Shown here one piece after another: positions 31,887-42,434 of a DNA stretch of 64,000 nucleotides. The notes under the pieces are model-generated. The model had not been told where the DNA came from. It made no database searches and worked only from the letters and a program-made list of their open reading frames with translations. The position numbers were made by a program, and so were the translations under genes. Source of the DNA: Lasiosphaeris hirsuta (taxonomy: Eukaryota; Ascomycota; Sordariomycetes; Sordariales; Lasiosphaeriaceae); the NCBI GenBank assembly GCA_030549175.1, contig JAUKUA010000003.1, positions 5,766,001 to 5,830,000 of the forward strand, read 5' to 3'. Within the stretch, counting starts at the first letter, position 1. Each line of letters starts with the position of its first letter.

Positions 31887-34206
31887 ATCCTAGACTAGGG
31901 TCTCACCCATGTCATGTCTGGGTACGGTATGTGCTCATGATTCCTCCCCCCCTTGCTTGATGCCTTTAAGACCGGGCTCTTATCACCTGAATCAAGATTA
32001 TCACTAGTACAGGAGGGGACGGAGGGATCTTGGATCTGCATTTTTGGGATCATATTCATGTCCAGATCTCTGGTGACTGTCTACCAAAAGTTGTTTGCGC
32101 CTGTTTCCACGTACAAGCTGTGCCGGGGTTGCAGAATGAAAATGCGGTTCTGCCACATGCCCGCAGAAAGAGCGTGTTGTACTACTAGCATTATCTAATG
32201 TTGTGTGCGGCTGCATTTATGGGTTCTAGGGATATGGCATAGGCATAGGGAGGGGGTCTACATGTATAACCGAGGGACAAATAAAATTGCATGTTCTGGG
32301 AGAATATCGCCCGTGTTACGAGACGGCATATCTGAGCTTGAAGCAAGACTCGTCGGTCTGGGGTTCTTTTTCTTATCTCACTGGTTGTTTCCTATTTTCC
32401 CGGACCTGCACCACCCCTGGCCCCCTTCCTAGTGACTCTCATGTTCCTCTTTTCTGCAAGGAATAGCAGAAGCTCGAACAGTCAAGCGTAATTGCTTGCT
32501 CCTAGCGTTTCTAGAAGAAGGTTCTACACGTTTCCTTTTTTGTTATTAAAAAAAAAAAACCAAAACGGAGAGAAAACAGAAAGCAACAAAACCCTCCAAC
32601 GACATCGCGTAATTACACACACCGTGCCAGATGGCAACTTGCAAGATCAGAGTACGCCGACAAAGATAAGAACCCACGATCAACGGCATCCATCCATCAT
32701 ATCCAGCCCGGGATCAAAGACTGCACAGCGACGCATGACCCCCGTCCGACCCAGAAGCCGCCCCACACTCATAGCCCGGGGGGCCCACGAGGGGAGGAGA
32801 ATATCACCCGCGAATTAAACATGATATTTCCCACAACTACCTCCCCTAGCAATCCCCGCCGTCATTTCCATATCCCGCATCATAATCGCAAGCCGTCCTG
32901 ACTATCCGACAAAACCATTGCGCGAATTGGCAGATGACCTGATGCAACGCGCACTGCATGGCAAATCGACCCTAGTAATTAGACGCCAACCAAGAGCGAC
33001 CAACGTCGCATTATAGACGACAGACAACTAACGTCGCACGGCACCACTACCGAAGCCGACACATCCGTTCATCCCCTTGCGCCGACAAGCCCTTGGCGCC
33101 GCGCGCGGCGTTCTACCTTCTAGGGCGCCACAAAGCTTGACTGGTAAAACAAGCATCCGGCAACAACTCCAACATGCTTCTCGAAGGGCTTGGTGTGGCG
33201 GCTCCTAGGCTGGTGGGAGGGAGCTGCCGGCTCGGCGAGAGGGAATTACGCCGAGGAAATAGAGTGGCCAGTTTAGACTTCATCAAAACGACAACCATTC
33301 ACGGTAGTGAGCCGCGCGGGAAAGGCGTGGGTCAAATCAGGGCCAAGAATTAGCCTGAGAGCGTGGGGGGGGAGGGCCTGTTTCGCGTCTTACTCGCATT
33401 CCTCTCTTCGGCTCAACGGACGATTGAACGTGCGGGTCGAGCCGTGAGATCCGTTGTTGTCTTGGACAGAGAGGAGCTCCACTTGAACTGATAAGTGATG
33501 TAGAAAAAAAAGAAGAGAGAGACGCGATCACACGGGGGGGCGAGAGAGCCGTCGACGGCAATCATCGACAAGTTCGCCATGACCCCCTGGGCTGGATTCA
33601 GCTCCTTTTAATGCACCCACCCATTCCCACACGACCCCAGATTTTGCATCCTCTCCATCCTCTCCTCTCAGCGCCAGAAAACAGAGTGCCCAGCGATTGC
33701 CCAGAGATGCCCCATCCACACGGTGACTTTTTGTGTCGATCCCGGCTAAAGTCTCCCGCCCTTCGCCCGCCCCCCCCCCCCTTGACGAGGCCTGATGAGC
33801 TGTGGCAACAACGGCGGCCAGCCATAGCCGAAAGTCATGCAAACAAACTAAAACTCCACCGTCGTCCGTTGCATGGCCTCCGAAACCTGAGGCCGACGAG
33901 TGGTCTGGTCCGCGAAGCGATGGTTCCTGTCGGACCGAAATCCATTGCAGTTCGTCCGCCCAATATAACCCCATGTGGGAAAGGATGGGGATAGGCAGTT
34001 TGCGCAATATATGAGGATGAATGTCTGGCGGGGGCCTGCTCAGGAGCAAACCCCGAATGAGGCCTTTCCGACTGGCTGGTACCCACCCGTTCTCCCAACT
34101 GTCTTTGGCGAGATGGATATTCCATCCGACAGCTTCGAGCCAAACTGTCGGGGGCGCTCCTGACCCAGCTGAAAGTGACCGCCATATATGCCTTGTCGAA
34201 TCCGTA

Positions 34207-34243
<37 letters not shown>

Positions 34244-34369
34244 GTGCTTCCACTCCCTGTGCGTGGCTCCCTCTTGCCATCCCCGTCCGACACTATCTCC
34301 GCCTCGCAGGAAGATCGTGAGATCTTGTCTTTGATTGCAACCGACTGTTTGTGACAGACACCAGCCAAG
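31887..34369. other. Intergenic and long promoter region, about 2.5 kb
   Basis: Open minus-strand frames at 33.5-34.5 kb overlap each other in several phases and arise partly from the CT repeat; they are not supported as genes. The right part is probably the promoter and leader of the sugar transporter. No RNA gene was seen. Confidence 0.45.
34210..34241. repeat. TC microsatellite in transporter leader
   Basis: A pure TC dinucleotide run about 130-160 bases before the transporter start codon. Confidence 0.95.
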
Positions 34370-36103
34370 ATGGTGGGCGGCACAAACGCCGGGTCGGACA
34401 ATGCCATCCATCGCATGGCGATGGATGACCCGATCCCGTGGTACAAGAAGCGTAACCTGCGGACCATGTATCTGCTGTTGTTCCCCTGCGTCATCGGTAT
34501 TGAGATGACCTCGGGATTCGACTCTCAGATCATCAACGCCGCACAACTCCTCCCTCACTGGAAGCTCTGTAAGCATGCCCAGACACATGGGCTGCCCCGT
34601 CCGAGAACCGCGACTAACCCTTTTCAGACTTTGGAAACCCTACTGGCGCCTACAATGGCATTCTCGCATCGGCTCTGCCCCTGGGCTCCGTCATCGGTCT
34701 ACCCCTGATTCCTCTCGTCAACGATACGTTCGGTCGCCGGTGGTGCATCATGTTTGGCTCGTGCGTCATGATTGTCGGCACCATCATTCAAGGCTTCGCA
34801 TTCAACGGTCCCATGTACATCATCGCTCGCGGCATCATCGGCTTCGGTCTTCCCTACGCCATCGTCGCCGGCTCCTGCCTCATCGGGGAGCTGGGCTACC
34901 CCAAGGAACGTCCCATTCTGACCTCGCTGTTCAATGCCTGCTACTTCATCGGCGCCATCGTGGCCGCCGGCTCGACGTTTGGCACGCAGACGATCGACAA
35001 CGACTGGTCATGGCGCATCCCTTCGCTGCTCCAGATGGCGCCGTCGCTCCTCCAGGTCTCCTTCGTCTTCTTCCTGCCCGAATCACCTCGCTACCTGATG
35101 AGCAAGGACCGTGTCGAGGAGGCCGAGCAGGTGCTTATCAAGTACCACGCCGAGGGCAACCCGAACTCGCCCTTCGTGCAGGCTGAGATTGCCGAGATCC
35201 GCGCGACGCTCGAGATCGAGATGGAGCACTCCAAGCGCTCGTGGATGGACTTGGTACGCACCCCTGGTATGCGCCGCCGCGTCTTGATCGGCTCGCTCCT
35301 CGGTCTCTTCACGCAGCTCTCGGGCAACGTGGTCATCTCGTACTTCCTCGGCGATGTCCTAAAGCTCATTGGCTTCACCGACCCTGCTTTCCAGGCCAAG
35401 TACAACCTCGGCAATCAGTGCTGGTCGCTCATCTGTGGTGTCAGCGCCGCCCTCGTCGTCATGCGCTTCCGTCGTCGTACCATGTACCTGACTGGTATTC
35501 TGTCGATTCTGGCCGTCTACGTCGCCTGGACCATCTGCACCGCCATCTTCATCGCGAACAAGTCCGACGTCGCGGCCAAGCTGTCGCTGTTCTGGATCTA
35601 TGCCTACAGTCCGGCGTACAACCTTTGCTTCAATGCTCTCACCTACAGTACGTCCTTTGGTTTTTTTGAAAGAAAAAAAAGAAGAAAAAAATAACTCAAC
35701 GTGCTAACGTGGAGATAGCCTACCTGATCGAAGTCTTCCCGTACGCCCAGCGTGCCCGCGGTATCTCCATCTTCCAGTTCTGGGGCAAGGCGGCGCAGTT
35801 TTTCGGTACCAACGTCAATCCTATTGGTACACAGGCGATTGGCTGGAAGTACCTGCTGGTCTACTGCTGCTGGATCTTTGCCGAGGCCATCATGATCTGG
35901 TTCCTGTGGCCCGAAACATCCGGCCGGTCTTTGGAGGAGTTGGCGTTCCGTAAGTTTTCTCAGTAAAACATCCTGTTATTGGAATGGGCTAACACATATG
36001 TGTAGTGTTCGAACCGGAGGAGTACGCCAAGATGACAGAAGCCGCCGTGAAGAAGACTATCGCCCATGTCGAGGACTTGAACAAGGACGAAAAGGTGGTT
36101 TAG
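34370..36103 (+). CDS. MFS sugar transporter
   Basis: Four exons, 34370-34568, 34628-35647, 35719-35949 and 36006-36103, give 515 residues. Twelve hydrophobic segments are expected, and the family signatures are present: GFDSQIINAAQLL in helix 1, the loop LVNDTFGRRWCIMFGS (the D-R-G-R/K box), PESPRYLMSKDR before the central loop, and PETSGRSLEELAFLFE after helix 12. These mark the sugar-porter branch of the major facilitator superfamily, closest in style to fungal lactose permease/hexose transporters. It acts at the plasma membrane by H+ symport or facilitated uptake. The short last exon adds a 32-residue cytoplasmic tail. Substrate unknown. Confidence 0.9.
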
Positions 36104-36350
36104 TCATGCAGTGGTTGTCCATGTTTTGAAAAGGGTATGGCACGCCAAAATAGCACGTGTTGGCGTGGGGAGAGTGGGAGGAAAGTGACTGAGATGCATG
36201 AACCCACCCATCATGTTTGAGTGTAATAATATATAGCATGGAGTTGCGCTAACAAATGAAAATGTGTTACCCCAGCCTCCTCTACTGAGGCAAGTTGAAC
36301 AGAAAACCGTGGGACCAGCTCAGAACTGATGTTGGTGGCTTAACCAAAGG

Positions 36351-37490
36351 TCACTCGCTGACGTATTTGTCAAACACATGGCTATAAAACTTCTCGCCCA
36401 CATCTTTGTGGCTCCGAATCTTGGTCCGCAGCTGGCTCTCGCCCCATGTGTCATATTTGCCCTCCAGAAAGGGAGAGTCGATCGAGAGTGCTACCCCCTG
36501 CGTCTTGCGAGGGTCCTTGGCACGTAGCCCCTTGAAATGGCCTTCCAGGGTGCCCACTGCCTCTTGTTTGGTCAAACTCCGCCTCACACCTTGAAAGAAG
36601 GGTATACTGAACCGCTCCGGTGAGTCCGAAGCAAGTACAACGCGGTGTGTGGTTGCTTTGCAGACACCGCCAGTAATGACTTCAAAGGCCTGGCCGATGT
36701 TGACGACGAAGGATCCCGGCACGACCGGAACGTCGACCCAGTTTCCGTTGTCGCTGAGCACCTGCAAGCCGCGGACGTGCGGCGGCGAGGCTTGAAGGAG
36801 GAATGTCCACCAGCCTGAAGAGTCTTTATGCGGTCCCACACCTTGCACAAGACTGCCGGGTTCTGGCGCCGAGGAAGGAGGATACCTGACAAGTTTGAGC
36901 CGGTGCTGGTCTGAGAGAAAGCTGAAGAGGGTTTCAGGTGATGGTAAGGAGAGAGCCTCGGCAACCAAGCGGAGAAAGCGCTGCCCCAAGAGGGTCAACT
37001 CGCTAATGTATGTCTCGACAATGGGGCGGAGGGATGGGTATGCCGAGGGCCACTACCAGGATATCAACATCGTACTCGCGATAAGCTCTACGCTCTGGAG
37101 ATTTACCTGGTTAGGGCCGCGGAGACGGTCATACAAAGGCCCGGCGGCTGACCACGTCGCGTCAAGTTCCGTGGCGAACTCGAACTGCTCCCTCCGGTCG
37201 GCCTTTCCCGCCGTTGTCTCGGTTCCGTCGCCGCTGTAGCCAAGAAAGTGAGGCGAATTGCCCAGCGCAACCTCCTCCTTGGCGTCTGGTGGCAGGGAAA
37301 ATAGATGTGGGAGAGCATCTACGAGATCGGATATCGCGATTTGCGGAACGCCGTGGTTGATAACGTAGAGGAAGCCAACATCGATGAGAGCATGCCGCAG
37401 TTGCGCGAGCAGCTGGGGCTTTGTGGAAACATGGTCTGCCAATTGAAGATCGATGACAGGGATCTCGGTGAATTCGCGCCTAGGAGCCAT
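36351..37490 (-). CDS. 2OG-Fe(II) oxygenase (isopenicillin N synthase-like)
   Basis: Exons 37490-37107 and 37052-36351 with a 54-nt intron give 361 residues. The N-terminal DIOX_N part shows IPVIDLQLADH, GFLYVINHGVP and REQFEFATE. The catalytic jelly roll shows the iron ligands HKD (in GVGPHKDSSGWWTFLLQ), a distal His in THRVVLAS and the 2OG-binding RFS (ERFSIPFF). VVNIGQAFEVITGG precedes the distal His as usual. These enzymes hydroxylate, desaturate or cyclise small molecules using 2-oxoglutarate and oxygen. No biosynthetic core gene is nearby, so the substrate is open. Confidence 0.9.
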
Positions 37491-37761
37491 TGTTTAGGAT
37501 TGAGATGAGATGGAACTCCAAAGAGGTTGGTTTGTGTCACGGGATGTTGGCTGGACCCCACCAATTCCCGCACACGCACCTAACCCATCCCCAATCTGGA
37601 CTAGCGGGGCGCTAGGGCTAAACAGGAAAGTGGGTTGGCTGCAAGAGCCCATGCCGCAGGTACGTAACCCTCTTCTTCCTATCCTCTTTCTCCCCAGCTT
37701 TAGATCTTCATACGACGGTATGGTAATATAGTAACGTCATCCCTATAGCCTATTCCCGATA

Positions 37762-38007
37762 TCATGACACTATCCTTTCCACCACTTCGACGGGTATGAA
37801 CCTTGGTGCCAGTCTCCTTCCTGTCTTGAACCTGAAATTCTGCGTTGATAGACCCACTGTTTCTCCTTCGAACTCGATCCACTGGTGCCGCGCGTCGTAG
37901 TACTTCTTCTGCGAGTCCACAGCCTTCTGCCAATGGTGATACATCTCTCCTGCAGCTGCGTGAGCTTGCTCAGCCGTTAGTGCACCCCTTGTTCTTTCAA
38001 CTGCGAC
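37762..38007 (-). pseudogene. Gypsy integrase C-terminal segment
   Basis: Encodes EQAHAAAGEMYHHWQ, then QKKYYDARH and LSTQNFR-type sequence ending in APRFIPVEVVERI, the usual post-core part of a gypsy integrase. It joins in frame to the core at 39321 if the LINE and one target-site copy are ignored. A TGA ends it. Confidence 0.8.
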
Positions 38008-38018
38008 GATGGCATGTA
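38008..38018. repeat. Target-site duplication, left copy
   Basis: GATGGCATGTA, identical to 39310-39320, flanking the LINE insertion. Confidence 0.85.
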
Positions 38019-39309
38019 TGAATGAATTTGTTTTACGTCCAGGGTTTTCGCACAAGGCGACTCGGACGTGTCGGGGCCTAGGACCCCGGCAACGGCTTAA
38101 CTTAACACAAGGAGATCCCCCTACCGGAATCCAGGCCCAATACATACCACTCATTTACCGTTTGGGGGCTTCACCTACCCCCACAACTCTCCCGCCGGCT
38201 AAGGTACATAAAAACTCCGTAGAGAAAAGCCCCCTTTTAACAGATGCTAGGAAAACACGTTTCAAATTGTCTCGTGGTTGTGGGCCGTCGCCCACTCCGC
38301 TTCTTCTTCCTCGTCTGGGGTATTTTCTTCCCCCTTTTCCAATTCCTCCTTTGCCGCCATGAACATCCCAAATGCGGCCAGTATCTTCTTCGAGCTCGAG
38401 GTGAGGATCCTAGGTGCCCACACAGCTTCTGGTAACGCCTTCGCCAGGGCGGCCGCGCTGTGTCTACACTTCAACAGGTGCCCAGGGGCTTTGGTTAGCC
38501 CACACTTCCCGCAGGTGCCTTCCCATCCTCCAGGGTCATGACCCATCCGCTCGTGGTATGCCTTGAAGTCGCCGTGCCCAGTTCTTTCGGCGAGGAGGGC
38601 CGCGAGCCATCGCCTTGGGAGCTTGAGCTCCGGGGGGCGTTTCTTCCTGACCTTAACCTTGCGGTACTTTGGCTTCTTGGCTTCCCACCAGGACTGGAAA
38701 GCGTCAGTCCGGTTGAACATCCCTGGCCGGGCCGGGGGCTCGTCCTTCGCGCCGCGTGGTGTCCTGAGGGAGGTTCGGATGTTGGTACATTCGATTCCTC
38801 GCTTAACACACCACCTGCACGTCCTTCCTGGGGCTGCGTCGCACGCTGCGGGGGGGTGTGAGCGGAAGCACTGGTCGCAGCGTGTGCCTGGGGCTAGCCG
38901 GCCGTCCTTCTGTTTGACAGCGGCTAGAGGGACTGGTGGGAGCCATCCTTCCTTCTTGGCAGTGGCCTCGAGGTGGGTCATCTGGGTCCTGTCCGCCCTC
39001 CGACCTCTGCCTTGGGCGTGTGTTAGACGGCTAACCACCGGATGGCTGACGTCCTGTGCCTTCAGGTTAAGGACCCTGGTTGCGAACCTGTGTGCCTTCT
39101 CCTCGAGGGCCAGGTGGATTGGGGGCTGGCCCGCCTCGGCGTGGAGGACAGCCTTGGGCGTGGTCTTGAAGGCCGGGAGGGCGGCTCTGAGGCCGGGGTT
39201 AAGCACCCTTTGGAGGCCCTGCACTGGGGCTTCCTTGCCGTTCCACCATGCTTCGGCCGCGTAGGTCATAGCTGGGAGCGCCACTGCTGCTAGGCCTTGC
39301 ATTGTGAGG
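38019..39309 (-). mobile_element. 5'-truncated Tad-like LINE inserted in gypsy
   Basis: A 1,291-bp insert bounded by an 11-bp target-site duplication. Its 3' end (minus strand) reads AAACAAATTCATTCA, a tail typical of Tad/MGL-type fungal LINEs. Only the C-terminal part of ORF2 is present, consistent with incomplete reverse transcription from the 3' end. Confidence 0.85.
38262..39309 (-). pseudogene. LINE ORF2 C-terminal fragment (partial)
   Basis: About 349 codons stay open without a stop and no natural start. The opening AVALPAMTYAAEAWWNG and later ALPAFKTTPKAVLHAEAG match the end of non-LTR reverse transcriptases of the Tad clade. A Cys-rich block CDQCFRSHPPAACDAA...CRWCVKRGIEC follows. 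Near the end RTGHGDFKAYHERMG with CGKCGLTKAPGHLLKC is the usual LINE C-terminal zinc knuckle. The intact frame shows it is younger than the gypsy around it. Confidence 0.85.
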
Positions 39310-39320
39310 GATGGCATGTA
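39310..39320. repeat. Target-site duplication, right copy
   Basis: GATGGCATGTA, the second copy of the LINE target site, within the gypsy integrase. Confidence 0.85.
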
Positions 39321-39770
39321 GTTGACTATCCTGGGGTTGTAAGCCGTACAGGGCCTCGAATGGGCTTACGCCGATGGTGGTGTGCACGCTGTTGTTATAG
39401 GCAAACTTGGCTTCGGTGATCACCGCTGTCCATTGGGCCTCCTCCCCAGCGAAGCACCTCAGGTAGTGCTGTAGGCTTTGGTATGTCCGTTCCGTCTGAC
39501 CATCAGTCTGGGGGTGGAAAGCTGTCGATAATCTCTGCTTGGTTTGGCGTGCTTTTGCAAGCTCCGCCCAGTATGTGCTGGTTAATAAGGAGTCTCGATC
39601 GGAAACCATACCTAGTGGTGTACCAAAGCGGCACTCTACATATTGGTAAAGTAATTTATTTATACCAAATTAGCTACTGTAATTGTTTTTATTATAGGGA
39701 TAAAAAGTGCGATTTTTGTGAACCGGTCGATGATTACTAAGATAGCGTCAACTAAACGGTCCTAGTATTG
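39321..39770 (-). pseudogene. Gypsy integrase core, decayed
   Basis: Shows VIIDRFTKIALFIP, MVSDRDSLLTSTYWAEL, STAFHPQTDGQTERTYQ and FAYNNSVHTTIGVSPFEALYG, the classic integrase core with its D and E residues. Stops and an AT-rich patch lie between the first and second motif. Confidence 0.85.
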
Positions 39771-39956
39771 GCACGGCAGTAAACTGGTGATGAATTCTAG
39801 ACTGATGTCTTCGAAAGGTTGTGCTGGTAGTGGGAGGGAGGCTAGCCTACCGTACAGCTTGTGCCTAGGCTGTCGGTTTCCTAAACTGATTTGGTAATGG
39901 TTAACGTAGGACTGCACCTCTGCATCGATATTCTCCTAGTGGAACCTTCGCTTCAG

Positions 39957-40090
39957 TAAGTCCACTGTCTTCCTACTTCCAAAATGCCCTGCGAGGGGAG
40001 GTCGTTATGGTGCAATCGCATTAAATCTCTCCGGACTGCTGGAACTGCTGGAATCACCAGCCTACCTTTGAACCGGAGGGCCCCCTCGTC
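39957..40090 (-). pseudogene. Gypsy integrase zinc-binding segment, decayed
   Basis: LRFKGRLVIPAVPAVRRDLM followed by HHND-type sequence, the N-terminal HHCC region of gypsy integrases; the second half is degraded. Confidence 0.7.
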
Positions 40091-40469
40091 ATCAACGCTG
40101 TCATTTCCTGGCTTGCCACCCTGGGCACCAGTACCCGCGTGTCTTTGACCCTCGAGCACCTCCGCCACGCGGCTTCTACACTAGGCATCCCCTCTTTGTA
40201 GGGCGATGATCGACCTGTAGAACCTGTGCTTAGGATCTTGTTCTGTCGCATATGGCATATGAGGTATTAGATAAGTGGTCTAGCTCTGCAGGCAAGAGGA
40301 ATTTCCTTTTGCAAAAAGTGTGACATGTTCTTTAGCTGCCTTACCGGCGCAAACCTCTGCCGTAACCGCGTAAGGAACCAGTAGGTTAGCACATTGAGCG
40401 CCTTGCTGTAATTACCCCTTGACCCTCTGATCTGACCGCCCCGGTAAGAGCGATTGCCCTGGCAAGTCC

Positions 40470-40700
40470 GTACGAAGCGAGCCCTTACTCCCTAAATTTG
40501 GCGAGTCCTGTCTCCTTGTGCGGCGTCCCAGCCCCTCCGTCAGGTCCGCATAGTGGGAGCCCGTGTTCCCTGATTCGGGTGAACCCTGTCTCCTTATATG
40601 GTATCCTAATGTACCTGCAGTCCGTACGAAGCGAGCCCGTGCTTCCTGAACCAGGTAAGCCCTGTTTCCTTGCCTGGTGTCCTAGTTCCGTCGGGGTGTA
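40470..40700. repeat. Three degenerate tandem copies, about 80 bp
   Basis: Copies begin near 40470, 40552 and 40624; two share GTACGAAGCGAGCCC and all share a TCC(T/C)TGTNTCCTT-like core. They lie in the linker between RNase H and integrase of the gypsy relic. Confidence 0.65.
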
Positions 40701-41021
40701 ATCCTCCTGCTAGTGGCTCTCTTCTCGAGGACCCGCTTTATCAAACGCCGCGTGTTCGGGTTCCCCGAGGGCAAAGCGCGTCACAGCCGAAACTCTAGCC
40801 ACACCTTCGACTCGAGGATATCGAAGGGCCTTCTGCCTTCGTCTGACTGCTCTGCAGTATTGCTGGGAACATGAGCCTTTGTTCTGTCCGGCCGAAATCC
40901 TGGCTACTATAGCCTCTACTGTTTCTGGTAACTCCTGTGCTAACCGTAGTTTCTTACCCAGCGTCGGCAACACATCTCCGTAGGCGATGTCTCCCGCTAT
41001 ATAATCAGGTTGTTGTGAAAG

Positions 41022-41236
41022 GGGGGTCAGCCGAGTTTGTAGGCCCGGCCCGGTGCTCGATGTCAAAGTCGAAGGAGGATAGCCGATAGACCTACCGGGC
41101 TAGTCGGCCTTTTAGGTCCTTTGCCGGTGCCGAGATTACCCCTTTTAGAGCTTCGTAGTCTGTGGGGACCAGGAATCTCCGGTCGGTTCCGCCAAGGTAA
41201 TGGCCCCCCAGTGCTCTAGCGCCTCAATAATAGCGC
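41022..41236 (-). pseudogene. Gypsy RNase H fragment, frameshifted
   Basis: Across frames it reads IIEALEHWG, HYLGGTDRRFLVPTDYEALKG, then RLAR and FDFDIEHRAGPTNSAD, the end of a gypsy RNase H domain. At least two frameshifts are needed. Confidence 0.75.
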
Positions 41237-41245
41237 TGCGCCCAG

Positions 41246-42434
41246 GCCTTCTCGCTCTGCGTGACGTACTTGGCTGTGGACCGGATTTGTGGGATGATCT
41301 TGCAGAGACTGGTCCACAGTGATGGGGTCGCTCATAGCGCTGGCTGGATGGCGTCGGTGCGCAAGGAAGAGGGAGTTTTGGGAAGTAATAGGTGAATGGA
41401 AATTTGGGTGGGGACTTGGGAGAAGGAATCGTCCATCTCGAGCGAGGGGCCTCACTCTATATACATTACGCACATCGCCGGCATAGCTCGGTGAAACAGC
41501 CAAGTTCTAAATGATGAATAGTATGAACGGGATGCTCAGGTACGTCAAGTCCGAAGCGGGCCTCTTCCGTCTACCTGTTGATCTGCCTTCTGAAAGACCT
41601 CAAGGTCGCAAGCGTTGGGCAACAAGCTTTATCTGCGTGGCCACAGACGCAGCAGGGATAGGGAGGCGGAAATTCCAGATTCAAGCAAGGCCTTCCGTCA
41701 CACAAGCATGGCCTTCTGCCATCATTGGGTTGGGCCTCAATGCGTCACCAGTTTTTTTTTTTTTTTTTTTTTTGGTGCCGTGTCCCATCATTTCATAATT
41801 TGAATGCACCCTACTCACCTGCGCGTATTGCGCGACGTTGACGACCCGGATAACTAGAGGTGGGGCCTTCGCTCCGGGCTACTCGCTGAGCCCTCGGTGA
41901 CCCCGATCTGCCCGCTGTCTGCGATGTCTTTCTTGTCACGGCGCCCTTGTTGTGCGGCGCGTCGGTGCTGGGGGGCAACCGCAAGCGCGGGGCGCTGAAG
42001 CTCAGCGTCGCTTCTGTCTTGCCACTGAGGCCGTCAGAATTATCGCGAGTCCCTCGAGGGCGGTAGGGATACAGGCTCGGGAGGGTCGTTTGATCTTGTC
42101 TTATGTACATTAAATCAGAAGCCATGAGGGCAAGCAACCACCCTTCCCCCACCCTTAAAAATAAACCCGAATTCACTCCAGTACCCTGCTGCTGCACTGC
42201 GCTTGCGGCTCGCGACTCCGAGCGCGGTTTGGCGATGGCGCGATAGTTCTGTTGGCTCCCGTCTGTCTGTCTGTCTGTCTGTCTGTCCGCCACAGCGCGC
42301 CATGCCAAGGGCCCACCAATTGCGCCTACACCAATTCGTGTACATATCACCATCGCCAGCATCATGATGAAGGTGATTCTGTCCATAGCTGTTGTTTAGT
42401 TGTAGAAAAACAAGAAATAGTACGTTTGAAGTAC
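41246..42434. other. Intergenic, about 1.2 kb
   Basis: Contains a T tract at 41752-41773 and a TGTC tetranucleotide repeat at 42261-42287. On the minus strand near 41.33-41.5 kb there is a TATA-like GTATATAG, a CT-rich leader and an ATG, which looks like a promoter, but the frame soon runs into the gypsy relic. No complete gene was seen. Confidence 0.45.
42261..42287. repeat. TGTC tetranucleotide repeat
   Basis: About six and a half copies of the GTCT unit in a row. Confidence 0.95.

Larger units (their letters stand above)
37700..41245 (-). mobile_element. Decayed Ty3/gypsy retrotransposon
   Basis: In minus-strand order the recognisable pieces are RNase H end, integrase zinc-binding part, integrase core and integrase C-terminal part. 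Frameshifts and stops break the frame, and AT-rich patches near 39.65-39.72 kb fit C-to-T decay by RIP. Gag, protease and reverse transcriptase are absent, and I could not find a pair of LTRs. A LINE interrupts it. Boundaries are approximate. Confidence 0.8.

Noticed and set aside
33528..34494. Long minus-strand frames upstream of the sugar transporter
   Set aside because: They run through the TC microsatellite in two phases at once (RERERE-type sequence), a sign of chance frames in the leader.
37500..37700. Possible 3' LTR of the gypsy relic
   Set aside because: No matching copy was found near 41.2-41.5 kb, so LTR boundaries cannot be claimed.
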